Shown: one piece after another, positions 15,972 through 25,297 of the stretch
Numbering within the stretch: position 1 is the first letter of the stretch
How the letters are laid out: every line of letters begins with the position of its first letter
Assembly (NCBI RefSeq): GCF_000347175.1
Contig: NZ_ANIK01000026.1
Span: 1 to 64,000, forward strand
Source of the DNA: Leptospira alstonii serovar Sichuan str. 79601
GTDB taxonomy: Bacteria > Spirochaetota > Leptospiria > Leptospirales > Leptospiraceae
DNA length: 64,000 bases
Direction of reading: 5' to 3'
Translations under genes and position numbers: made by a program
Notes under the pieces: model-generated
What the model was told of the DNA's origin: nothing
Database searches by the model: none
The model's input: only the letters and a program-made list of their open reading frames with translations

Positions 15972-16997
15972 ATGGATTGGAACGAAATTCAAAGCCGGTT
16001 CTCCCAAGATTTCCTTTTAGAATTGGGAACCGCAACGGGGATCTTTTTTTTCGTATTATTGATCGGTTATATACTCGGGGACAGAATCGTTCCGAAATTG
16101 TCGGACGTTTTATTTAGGAATCAAATCCGAAATTTACATCCGATTTACAAGGCGGGAAGAAAAATCATTCGTTTGTTATTCTTTCTGCTCGCTTCTTTTT
16201 TGTTTCTCAAAGTCCTAAAACTTTCGTCGATTTTCGGAGAATCCGTCTTTTTGGGTTTTAAAATTCTTTCGATCGTCCTTTTGACATTCGCACTCGTTCG
16301 TCTTTTTTCGGCCGTGTTCGAAACATATTCCGAAAAAACGGAGGGGCTGATCCCTTCCGCCTCGATCATCGGCAACGCGATCCGAATCATTTTATTTGCG
16401 ATCGGAGTTTTGTTGATCCTTCAATCTCTCGGAATTTCGATCGCGCCTATCTTGGGAGCCCTCGGGGTCGGAGGACTTGCGGTCGCTCTCGGTTTACAAC
16501 CCACTCTTTCCAATCTGTTTTCGGGTTTAAGCATTCTACTCGGTAAACAACTCAAAAAAGGGGACTACGTTCGATTGCAAGGAGACGGATTGGAAGGTCG
16601 CGTTCAAGACATCACTTGGAGGAGTACTACGATTCGAAAATACGACGATAAAACGATCGTGGTTCCCAACTCGGTTATGTCTTCCTCCGTGTTCACGAAC
16701 TTCGATTTACACTCTAAGGAGTTTTCGATTCGGATTACGGCCGCAGTCGCTTATCAAAACGATTTGGAAAAGGTGGAAATTCTTTCGGTGCAGATCGGAA
16801 AAGAAGTATTAAAAAAGTTTTATAAATCCGAAGAAGTCAAGGAGGTTTCCTTCGTTTATCAAAAGTTCGGAGAAGGTTTTATCCAATTCGAAATCGACCT
16901 TCCCTACCGCGAGTTTTCGGATCAATTTCCGATCAAACACGAGTTTATCAAACGATTGCATTCTCGTTTTCTAAAAGAGGGAATCGAACTCGGATAA
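15972..16997 (+). CDS. MscS-family mechanosensitive ion channel
   Basis: A 341-residue membrane protein. Four hydrophobic helices (about 15-40, 60-80, 90-112, 135-160) lead into the conserved pore-lining helix and beta-domain: [40 protein letters not shown] and [17 protein letters not shown]. These are the defining motifs of MscS, which opens under membrane tension to release solutes after osmotic downshock. The C-terminal alpha/beta vestibule domain (about 250-341) ends normally. It is divergent from the cyclase operon across a 210-base gap in which nothing more specific than AT-rich promoter-like DNA is visible. Confidence 0.92.
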   Translation: MDWNEIQSRFSQDFLLELGTATGIFFFVLLIGYILGDRIVPKLSDVLFRNQIRNLHPIYKAGRKIIRLLFFLLASFLFLKVLKLSSIFGESVFLGFKILSIVLLTFALVRLFSAVFETYSEKTEGLIPSASIIGNAIRIILFAIGVLLILQSLGISIAPILGALGVGGLAVALGLQPTLSNLFSGLSILLGKQLKKGDYVRLQGDGLEGRVQDITWRSTTIRKYDDKTIVVPNSVMSSSVFTNFDLHSKEFSIRITAAVAYQNDLEKVEILSVQIGKEVLKKFYKSEEVKEVSFVYQKFGEGFIQFEIDLPYREFSDQFPIKHEFIKRLHSRFLKEGIELG

Positions 16998-17070
16998 CGC
17001 CAATTAGACGGTTGAAGGTTTGGGCGAATCCGCGTCGGATCAATCGGCGAACCGGAACCGTTTTTCAAAT

Positions 17071-18604
<1,534 letters not shown>

Positions 18605-18730
18605 ACGATTGCCTGGTGTAGTCTTATTACGGACGGGAATTCAGGCGAGATTTTTTCCGGGAAGAGCGCCTCAATTGGGGAAAAAAATGAAACTTTACTG
18701 CCGGAACTCCCGTACGATCCTTCGTTTTTT

Positions 18731-19135
18731 ATGAACCCCCTTTCTTTCAATACGCCGGGCTTGTTGTTTCCCGCAATTTCACTTTTGATGCTCGCTTATA
18801 CAAATCGCTTTTTAGGACTCGCGAGCCTAGCCAGACAACTCATCGGGAAGTATCAGGAGAATAAAAATCCGGATCTACTTTCCCAAATTCAAAACCTTCG
18901 CTTTCGTCTTTCGTTGATTCGTCATACGCAGAGTATGGGAATTTTAAGCCTTCTCGCTTGTACTTCTTGTTTGACCGCATTAGCGTTTAATCTACAGCAG
19001 ACCGCATGGATTCTTTTCGCTCTGGCCCTCCTCTTTCTCGTCGCCTCTCTTTGTATTTGTTGGTTGGAAATTCATCTTTCGGTTCATGCTTTGGATATAG
19101 AGATGCACGCCTTAGACAAATCGGGCTCCAACTAA
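18731..19135 (+). CDS. DUF2721 family membrane protein
   Basis: A short membrane protein whose N-terminus (MNPLSFNTPGLLFPAISLLM, then LAYTNRFLGLASLAR) matches the DUF2721 family: a first helix, a basic cytoplasmic loop (about 30-60), and two further helices (SMGILSLLACTSCLTALAF and WILFALALLFLVASLCICWL). The function of the family is unknown. The frame is open upstream to 18578, but the family normally starts at the MNPL methionine (18731), so I use that; no convincing ribosome site is visible for either choice. It is the last ordinary chromosomal gene before the accessory island. Confidence 0.7.
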   Translation: MNPLSFNTPGLLFPAISLLMLAYTNRFLGLASLARQLIGKYQENKNPDLLSQIQNLRFRLSLIRHTQSMGILSLLACTSCLTALAFNLQQTAWILFALALLFLVASLCICWLEIHLSVHALDIEMHALDKSGSN

Positions 19136-19291
19136 TTTAGGAAATTCTAATATATAGTTATTACCGATTTCTATAACGGTAATAACAAAAACCGTATTAT
19201 AAGATGATTGGATGTACAACTTTGCTTTTGGTAAAATCGTATAATTGTTTCTACAAGAAACAGGAATATCCAAGAAATTAGGAATATCTCC

Positions 19292-20434
19292 ATGAGTAAA
19301 ATCAAACTGATCCAAAAGAACAGAACACGAAGCCTCGAATTGACTTTAGAAAACGAACGACTTACCGTAGAACAATACGAGGATCAAAACCGGATTCTCT
19401 CCCAAACGTACACGTATGAAAACGCGGACGAAGCTCGGAAAGAACGGGACGCTTTCGTGAAGTGGAAAACTTGGGAGCTTTATTATCCGGAATCCGAGAG
19501 TCCAGAGTACGCAGACAAATGGCGCAGTTATTGGCTGGGTAAGTTTTCGGAAAGAAAAATATCCAGAACGGACCTATCACGCCAGGTCTTTGTGGAAGCC
19601 GTTAAAAACAGAGATATCGAATTTTTTAACGCGAACGAACTTAACCCCGGTTTTGCGATGCAGGCAAATTCCGCCAGACACGGAGATCCGATCCTGATCT
19701 ATGCCGTTAAAACGAATTCCATAACGGTTGTGGATTATCTGCTGCATACGATGTGGCTTGAAGAATCGGTAAAAGATCAAAACGGACTTACGGCATGGGA
19801 TCACGTTTTTCAAGCAAGAGATCCTTTTCTGGGAAATCTCTTTCTGGAAAACATTGTGCTCCTCGGATCCGATGAAGAGAGAAAAGAATTTCGAAAAGAA
19901 CTGGGCCTGCCCGCGGAACGAGAAACGGAACCCAAGGAAAAAGCCCATGATAACTCCGCCAAACAAGGATTTGACGTTGAGGCCTTAACGAACTTCGCAA
20001 TCCAAAAAATCAAATCCTTTGCGGAAGCCCACGTCGATGAAACTTTTTACGGTTTTGCAATCGATGCTTCTTACATCAAGATGAATAGCATCGAAACCTT
20101 TGAAAAAACTTTAGAAGAGTATCAGTTAAAATGGCCGAACGCATACGATACTTCCGAAAAAATTCAAAAGTTAAAAAATAACGTAGGGGATTGGAAATAT
20201 ATCCTCGCGGATTTTCAAGAGAGGAACGAGGAAAACGAAGACGGTTTTACGGAAGGACCGTTTGACGAAGAACTTTACAATGAACACTACGAAGCCGACG
20301 ACTTAGAGCAAAAAAACAGCGAATACGCACTTGCGATGGATACGATCTTAAAGAACCTGAAGGAAAGAGAGGTCTTTCGGTCTCTGAAAACCTCGCCGAA
20401 TTTTATTTGTTTTAGGGCGGAACATAATTATTGA
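19292..20434 (+). CDS. Ankyrin-like protein with C-terminal DUF4303 domain
   Basis: A 380-residue cytoplasmic protein. Residues 1-65 (KLIQKNRTRSLELTLENERL, DEARKERDAFVKWK) have the strand pattern of a diverged WGR-like domain, although this is only suggestive. Residues about 95-215 hold degenerate ankyrin repeats (FVEAVKNRDIEFFN, DPILIYAVKTNSITVVDYLL). Residues about 228-375 match DUF4303: FAIDASYIKMNS, a central NNVGDWKYILADF motif, then a helical part ending LKTSPNF. DUF4303 is known mainly from immunity-protein neighbourhoods. It opens the accessory island; the 156 bases in front of it are AT-rich and contain no other gene. Confidence 0.72.
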   Translation: MSKIKLIQKNRTRSLELTLENERLTVEQYEDQNRILSQTYTYENADEARKERDAFVKWKTWELYYPESESPEYADKWRSYWLGKFSERKISRTDLSRQVFVEAVKNRDIEFFNANELNPGFAMQANSARHGDPILIYAVKTNSITVVDYLLHTMWLEESVKDQNGLTAWDHVFQARDPFLGNLFLENIVLLGSDEERKEFRKELGLPAERETEPKEKAHDNSAKQGFDVEALTNFAIQKIKSFAEAHVDETFYGFAIDASYIKMNSIETFEKTLEEYQLKWPNAYDTSEKIQKLKNNVGDWKYILADFQERNEENEDGFTEGPFDEELYNEHYEADDLEQKNSEYALAMDTILKNLKEREVFRSLKTSPNFICFRAEHNY

Positions 20435-20510
20435 TTATTATAATAATACTATATTCTTAAAATAGAATGTATTTAATACATAGACCTAAAAAAGACGCCT
20501 ACGAAAGAAT

Positions 20511-20654
20511 ATGAACGAGCACGAATTACAAGAATCGCTCTTAAATACAATCCGTATAAGGTTGCACAAACACGGATCGGATAGAAATCCATCTTATACG
20601 AAAAGTATTCCCGAAGTTTTCAACGACTCGACATTTTGGAGAAAAACTCTATGA
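20511..20654 (+). CDS. Possible small protein (47 aa), or gene fragment
   Basis: An ATG at 20511 opens a 47-codon frame (MNEHELQESLLNTIRIRLHK ... FNDSTFWRKTL) whose TGA overlaps the ATG of the WG-repeat gene (20651-20654), an arrangement typical of translational coupling. No family is recognised. The N-terminal helix resembles the first helix of several immunity-type proteins, so it may be a decayed immunity gene. The upstream region (20435-20510) is AT-rich with no other signal. Low certainty. Confidence 0.35.
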   Translation: MNEHELQESLLNTIRIRLHKHGSDRNPSYTKSIPEVFNDSTFWRKTL

Positions 20655-21256
20655 AAGGCCAAACTTTATTTCTTGTCCGCGGGTGGTCAAACGGCCGAAA
20701 AAATTGCAAACTGGGATATATCAATGTCTCAGGGCAATGGGTAATAGAACCTGAGTATGAAAGAGCCGATGAATTCCACGAGGGGCTGGCGGTGGCTTAT
20801 AACGAAGAAACGCGCGGCAAATATAAATACGGATATATGAATCGGCTCGGAGAATTTGCAGTACCGTTGCAATACGAAAGAACTGAGATTTTTTCAGAAG
20901 GGCGCGGCGCCATACAATCGAGCGAAAGTAAGAAGTGGGGAGCGGTGGATAAATCGGGAAAGCTGGTGATCCCGTTCAAGTTTCTGAATTCATTCCATTT
21001 TTATGACCGGGTAGCTCTGGCTTATGAGAATTTTGAAGGAACGGGAGTAATCGACATAAACGGCGAGTACATCATTGGACCGAAATTTGAATCGATCGAC
21101 AAATTTCGCGAAGGTCTTGCAAACGTGAGGGACAAAAAAACCAGAAAGCACGGTTTTATCGACTTAAGCGGCGAATATGTCATTGCGCCTACGCTCCAGT
21201 ATGCCAATGGGTTTTCCGGCGGGTTTGCGGCTATCGGGGAAATATCAGGAAAATAG
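20651..21256 (+). CDS. WG-repeat protein
   Basis: A 201-residue protein made almost entirely of about five WG beta-hairpin repeats, each of the form K.GYIN..G.WVIEP.Y..A..F.EGLA.. (for example LGYINVSGQWVIEPEYERAD, WGAVDKSGKLVIPFKF, HGFIDLSGEYVIAPTL). WG repeats are found in secreted and cytoplasmic proteins and are common in immunity-type loci. I start it at ATG 20651, ten bases after GGAG; a TTG at 20636 would encode the ribosome site itself and is unlikely. There is no signal peptide, so it is probably cytoplasmic. Function unknown. Confidence 0.75.
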   Translation: MKGQTLFLVRGWSNGRKNCKLGYINVSGQWVIEPEYERADEFHEGLAVAYNEETRGKYKYGYMNRLGEFAVPLQYERTEIFSEGRGAIQSSESKKWGAVDKSGKLVIPFKFLNSFHFYDRVALAYENFEGTGVIDINGEYIIGPKFESIDKFREGLANVRDKKTRKHGFIDLSGEYVIAPTLQYANGFSGGFAAIGEISGK

Positions 21257-21272
21257 TGATAGAGGTGTCAGC

Positions 21273-21362
21273 ATGGAGGATCTCCTGCGAGTACAGAACT
21301 ATCTATCAGAAAAATTGCGTAAAAGTCTTATTGTCATGGGGGCAATATGCGTTGGAAATTAA
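21273..21362 (+). CDS. Possible very small ORF (29 aa), probably a remnant
   Basis: ATG 21273, preceded at seven bases by AGGTG, opens a 29-codon frame (MEDLLRVQNYLSEKLRKSLI ...) that overlaps the start of the next gene by 16 bases. The helical N-terminus looks like the beginning of a larger cytoplasmic protein cut short. No family recognised. Confidence 0.25.
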   Translation: MEDLLRVQNYLSEKLRKSLIVMGAICVGN

Positions 21363-21916
21363 GAAATCAGGAACGACATCAACCGGATGAAATAATCCCA
21401 GAGAACCACAACACTTGGAAATTGCATTTTTTCCCTTTTGATGGCGGTGTTCTGTGTGGTATTCTAACTGGTGTTCTGATTTTTATCTCTTTCCTTGATG
21501 GACCTATTTATCCGGAGAGCAATAAGCGATCATACCAGACAGCGGCCGACTACCCCTATTACACCCAGTTCAATCCGACCGAAGATCTGCACATTGTGAC
21601 AAGGTTGCATACGGGCGAGCAAGGCAAATACCGGATAGTGTTTAGTGCCAGTGAAATAATAAAAAGCAGATTCGAAAATCTATTTTCCTTATCCATTCTC
21701 GGTGCTGATCGCAGAGAAATATCGTTTAAGCAAGTATCGAGGGAAGGCCACATATTTCTAGAACTCGATTTTGCCGTCGATAAAGGTCAGGCTGAACGGA
21801 ATGAATATGTCGAGCTTTCTATTATGATCAAAAATTCAGGATTTGAGCGCTTAGGCCTGGTCGATCAGAAGATTCTAAAATTTTCCTCGATCGGTTTCGG
21901 CTTTCGGAAGCTTTGA
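21347..21916 (+). CDS. Hypothetical single-pass membrane protein
   Basis: A 189-residue protein with a polar N-terminus (1-26), one transmembrane helix (GGVLCGILTGVLIFISFL, about 34-51) and an extracytoplasmic beta-rich domain (about 75-185; DLHIVTRLHTGEQGKYRIVF, YVELSIMIKNSGFERL). GGGGG five bases upstream supports the start. I do not recognise the family. Codon use (more CAG, CTG, GGC than the neighbours) suggests that this gene and the next were acquired from outside. Its place among immunity-type genes hints at a membrane-anchored immunity role, but this is guesswork. Confidence 0.55.
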   Translation: MRWKLRNQERHQPDEIIPENHNTWKLHFFPFDGGVLCGILTGVLIFISFLDGPIYPESNKRSYQTAADYPYYTQFNPTEDLHIVTRLHTGEQGKYRIVFSASEIIKSRFENLFSLSILGADRREISFKQVSREGHIFLELDFAVDKGQAERNEYVELSIMIKNSGFERLGLVDQKILKFSSIGFGFRKL

Positions 21917-21947
21917 ATCTCGCATACTTGAAAAACGATATATCATA

Positions 21948-22367
21948 ATGTTGTACAAGCGCAAGGAGAACAAATTGAACCGAGAAGAAAAGGAAAGGCA
22001 AAAAAGGGAACTTGAGCGAATAAACGCTGCAAATCACATCACAGATCCAAAGATTCAAGAACTCTATGATCGTTTTCCCAAGGAGGATGCGTACAATATA
22101 CTCGATAACTTGGCGGTAAAGCTTTTGCCTAACATAAGCGATAAGCTCGCTGTCTTACAGTTGATGCAATTTGCGTGTACCGTCATCATCCGGGACATTA
22201 ATGAGCATGGAGAAGAGCACATTCATAGCTTATATGAGGGTCATGATCAAGCCTACTTTGAAAACTGCCGTGCCAAGCTTAACAGTCAAATCATGGAGAT
22301 TCGGGCTAAGGGTGAGCAAAGCGATATTTTTGACCGTTGGAAAGCTATTCGGTACCCACGTATGTAA
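21948..22367 (+). CDS. Hypothetical cytoplasmic protein
   Basis: A 139-residue charged, helical protein (NREEKERQKRELERINAANH, DKLAVLQLMQFACTVIIRDI, FDRWKAIRYPRM). No family recognised and no signal or membrane segment. It begins 31 bases after the preceding gene. A strong ribosome site is not visible for ATG 21948; an alternative TTG start lies a few codons later (LNREEKER). Codon use is again unlike the core genes. Could be an immunity-type protein. Confidence 0.5.
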   Translation: MLYKRKENKLNREEKERQKRELERINAANHITDPKIQELYDRFPKEDAYNILDNLAVKLLPNISDKLAVLQLMQFACTVIIRDINEHGEEHIHSLYEGHDQAYFENCRAKLNSQIMEIRAKGEQSDIFDRWKAIRYPRM

Positions 22368-22495
22368 TGCGATTACGATGGAGATGGTATTGATTTCGGT
22401 TTGATATCAAGCGGTCTCTCGCCACGAATCTTAAAATACTCGCCTTATTTGTCATCTAGGTTGTTTTTTTCAGGTGCCATATCACGATATTTTGA

Positions 22496-22534
22496 ATGAA
22501 ACACCGCCTTATCTACAAAAACGACAAATCCTAG
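22496..22534 (+). pseudogene. 5' fragment of a lost WGR-domain gene
   Basis: ATG AAA CAC CGC ... at 22496 encodes MKHRLIYKNDKS followed directly by a TAG stop, matching the first 12 residues of the WGR proteins downstream ([16 protein letters not shown]). The homology stops at the TAG. The rest of the gap 22368-22655 holds no other recognisable gene. It shows that the WGR array once extended further left. Confidence 0.65.
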
Positions 22535-22655
22535 AATGTTGAAGTATCTAGAAATTCTCTTACTGAAACCTATGGAGAAACCCGGAACGGTAGGGATCTC
22601 TCGAACTAAAACTTTTGCGCACGAATAAAAAACTTCAAAAGAAGCAAAAAAAGCT

Positions 22656-23540
22656 ATGGAAAGAAAGAAAGAAAATAAGGGCGGAAATGCTGATAAATAT
22701 TTTCTAAAAAGCTACGGCTATCTCGTTCAATCATCCCAAGGTAAAAAGCATCTTAAACTTTTGGCTGAGAAGATCAAACAAATATCTCAAGTTGGAATGT
22801 ATGAAATCATTGATTTCGAGGGAGAGGTAAGGATGAAAAGCCATCCTCCTGCCCTAACCTCTCAATATTTTTCCTGGCCTCGATCATTCCAAAAGCTCTT
22901 ATCCGTACATGGGGCTTTGGAGTTTGGAAAAAAGAGCCGCAAGGCAACCTCTAAGGATTTATGGTTAGGCAAAGGCAATTTTGAACTGGATCAGTATTCA
23001 ACTTTATTGGACAAATTAAGAATAGAAGAAATGTTTTTTCCGATTAAGTATTTTTCCGATGCATGGATGTTACATCCAACCCGGAAAAATAAGGAAGGAG
23101 AACCGCTCTTGGTACTCGTAAGTCATTCAAGCCAAAATATCGTCAAGACAGTTCAAGACAAGGTGGGAGATTTGTTTATCAAACTTTGCTTAACTTACGC
23201 TGAAGGGCAGATCAAACACCTGAACCGGTTAGAGACCATTGCTTTGTTGCCTCCTCTCAACGCAACGAGCAAAAATGAGCTGCGGGAATTTTCGAATCTT
23301 GTAGGCGTTTTTGACGAGAAACTTCTTAAACTGAATGAAAAACTGTATGCGGTCACGCAAGATCTCAAAAAGGGCTTGGTAGACACAAAAAGTATTCATA
23401 AAATCCAAGAAGAAGCGGAGCGCGTTGTAAGAATTTATCAAAAACATAGAATTCGCATTAATGCTCCCAATACAATCGCAGAAATAGAGGTCACTAAAAA
23501 ATATTTCGTAAAGATTCAGCGATTACTCATAACTGTATGA
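22656..23540 (+). CDS. Protein with the P-[KR]-S-F/GEP module of the WGR array, lacking WGR
   Basis: A 294-residue cytoplasmic protein, not in any family I can name. Its central part carries two motifs shared with the WGR proteins of this island: SWPRSFQKLLSVHGAL (about 73-88; compare [16 protein letters not shown] and [16 protein letters not shown]) and DAWMLHPTRKNKEGEPLL (about 135-152; compare [17 protein letters not shown]). Spacing and hydrophobic pattern resemble a SUKH/SMI1-KNR4-like fold, which is an inference. The C-terminal 110 residues are helical and may be coiled-coil (LREFSNLVGVFDEKLLKLNE). It starts right behind the WGR fragment at 22496, so it may be a WGR protein that lost its N-terminal domain. 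Confidence 0.6.
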   Translation: MERKKENKGGNADKYFLKSYGYLVQSSQGKKHLKLLAEKIKQISQVGMYEIIDFEGEVRMKSHPPALTSQYFSWPRSFQKLLSVHGALEFGKKSRKATSKDLWLGKGNFELDQYSTLLDKLRIEEMFFPIKYFSDAWMLHPTRKNKEGEPLLVLVSHSSQNIVKTVQDKVGDLFIKLCLTYAEGQIKHLNRLETIALLPPLNATSKNELREFSNLVGVFDEKLLKLNEKLYAVTQDLKKGLVDTKSIHKIQEEAERVVRIYQKHRIRINAPNTIAEIEVTKKYFVKIQRLLITV

Positions 23541-23635
23541 TAAAGTACCTAATATTTTGTATGAAATCAGTGTTCTGCGATAAAATTGGTACTCAATTTT
23601 ATAGAGATCAGTAGTAATAATAAGAGGAGCTCATT

Positions 23636-23842
23636 TTGGCAGAAATCGAAGCAAATCTGTATGCGTCAATCAAAGTCGACGACAACGAAGAATTCGGAAA
23701 ATTTTTTGCGTCTGAACCACAGGCGATCCAGGAGAGTGCCGATGCTCACGACAATGCCTCGCTTGTCGAAATGGCGCATCCGAATGCGGAACAACTTGTT
23801 AAATTTTTTCTCACTCGCGACCAAGCGAGAGTTCGAGGATAG
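23636..23842 (+). pseudogene. N-terminal part of an ankyrin-type protein, truncated
   Basis: TTG 23636, preceded by GAGGAG at seven bases, opens a 68-codon frame: NLYASIKVDDNEEFGKFFAS, then DNASLVEMAHPNAEQLVKFFL, which is the pattern of a first ankyrin repeat pair. It breaks off after QARVRG, where the sequence changes to the next gene. Ankyrin sequence resumes downstream of the DUF1629 gene (24398-24560), so I read these as pieces of decayed ankyrin genes rather than a functional 68-residue protein. It could still be translated. Confidence 0.45.
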
Positions 23843-23845
23843 TTC

Positions 23846-24397
23846 ATGGAGTACTATTTTTGCCGACAAAATCTATTCGAGGAGACAGAGACACTGGAGA
23901 TCAGCGGGCATACGCGCGCCACTGGGCAGCTTTTCTGGACTGCAGGTTTGAAATTTGCTAAACCCCTATCGACCGAGGTTCTTGAACTGAATTCGGAATA
24001 CGGAACGGAATTCCCAGCCTTCTTCGACACGACGGTGCCCGTCATGTCGACCGAGCTCATCCAAGCATTTTACGATGCCGGAGTGGATAATTTCGATGCG
24101 TACACGGTGGTGCTCAAACGGACGGACACGGGGGAAAAGTTTCACAATTACAAGGCGGTAAACTTCATTGGCTGCGTCGATGCCTTGGATCGTACAAAGA
24201 CCAGGATTGGGAAGGACGCCTTCCAGAGATACTACTCAGTGGCCATCGACCGTGATAGAGCGCTGGATCTTAAGTGCTTCCGGCTGAAGGAAGGGCCGAG
24301 CCTCCTCGTGGTAAGGCAGGACGTGGCGGAGTGCTTGCAGATGCGGAATTTCAAGGCACTAATGCTGCAGCGGACGGAGGATTATGATGGCGTTTGA
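23846..24397 (+). CDS. DUF1629 / Imm11-family protein
   Basis: A 183-residue soluble protein of the DUF1629 (Imm11) family. Characteristic elements are FPAFFDTTVPVMSTELIQAF, the AGVDNFDAYTVVLKRTDTGE segment, NYKAVNFIGCVDALD and the C-terminal LKCFRLKEGPSLLVVRQDV. Imm11 proteins are predicted immunity proteins in polymorphic toxin loci. A second, frameshifted member lies just downstream (24670-25228). GC content and codon use (GCC, GAC, GTC, CTC rich) are higher than in the core genes and point to horizontal transfer. GAGG is present about eight bases before the ATG. No cognate toxin gene is visible in the window. Confidence 0.75.
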   Translation: MEYYFCRQNLFEETETLEISGHTRATGQLFWTAGLKFAKPLSTEVLELNSEYGTEFPAFFDTTVPVMSTELIQAFYDAGVDNFDAYTVVLKRTDTGEKFHNYKAVNFIGCVDALDRTKTRIGKDAFQRYYSVAIDRDRALDLKCFRLKEGPSLLVVRQDVAECLQMRNFKALMLQRTEDYDGV

Positions 24398-24560
24398 AGA
24401 CGCTGCTGGTCGCCGTCCGTGAAAAAAATCTGGAAATTGTGAAATTACTTCTCGAACACGGTATCAATTTGTACGAAGAAACTTCCTTTCTGAAAATCTG
24501 TCGAAAGAATCGCTGCTCGATATCTGCGAGTCGAAAGAGATGCACGATCTTAGGTAAGCG
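24398..24560 (+). pseudogene. Ankyrin-repeat remnant with frameshift
   Basis: One frame reads TLLVAVREKNLEIVKLLLEH followed by GINLYEET, a clear ankyrin repeat. A neighbouring frame continues with ENLSKESLLDICESKEMHDLR and a stop, the usual C-terminal end of such proteins. The two pieces need a frameshift near 24480-24495 to join, and there is no start codon. This is debris of an ankyrin gene between the two DUF1629 genes. Confidence 0.6.
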
Positions 24561-24669
24561 GCGTTGGTAAAGAAATAAAGGAGATCTCAAGTCGTGGAAA
24601 ATGTATAGAGACTTTATGAACGAAAAACCGAGGAACAGCCATAAAGAATCAAAATCCACGGAGAGGGGT

Positions 24670-25228
24670 ATGGCATACTACATTATGGTCTGCGAAGGAA
24701 AGCATCCGATTATGCCGATTGCGAGAGGCCCCGATCTTCGCAGCATCTGGTCTGATGGGCAGTTGATCAGGGAGCTAGTCCCACAGCCGCTCGTCTATAC
24801 CCTCGATCCTGATTACCCTGGATTGCCCAAAGCCATGTACTATGAAGAGGCGATACCGGTAGTGCGCGCGGATGTCATTGAGGCACTCCGTCAGGGCCGG
24901 TGTCGACAATATACAGTATTTCGATGCAGTCCTCCGCGATCCCAGCACAGGTCAGGAATACGCCAATTATAAGGCTTACAATATCGTGGGCCTGATTGCA
25001 TGTGCCGACATGCAAACTTCAGATCTGATGGGGACCTCTCAATCCACGATGGGAGACGTCGATTTTCACGCGTTGATCATCGACGAATCAAAGACCCATG
25101 GGCTGGTCCTGTTTCGCCTTGCGGAAAACGTGAGCGCCGTCGTTGTACGTGAAGAGGTCAAACGAGCAATCGAAAGCGCAGGCATTCCGGGATTCGTCTT
25201 CTACGGCCCTGGAGAGTGGTCGGGGTAG
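24670..25228 (+). pseudogene. DUF1629 / Imm11-family gene broken by a one-base frameshift
   Basis: ATG 24670 is preceded by GGAGAGGGGT. The first frame encodes MAYYIMVCEGKHPIMPIARG through PVVRADVIEALRQ. The second frame continues AGVDNIQYFDAVLRDPSTGQ, NYKAYNIVGLIACAD, LVLFRLAENVSAVVVREEV and ends GPGEWSG at 25228. The shift occurs at GGG 24894-24896, where one G fewer would restore a continuous 185-residue protein closely parallel to the gene at 23846. It may be a true pseudogene, a sequencing error, or a phase-variable G run, although three Gs is short for the latter. Confidence 0.75.
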
Positions 25229-25297
25229 CTGTCATGGCCCAGATCGACTACCTTTTAAAACCAATTCCGAAAATAACAATAGGAAAAAAAACAAACC

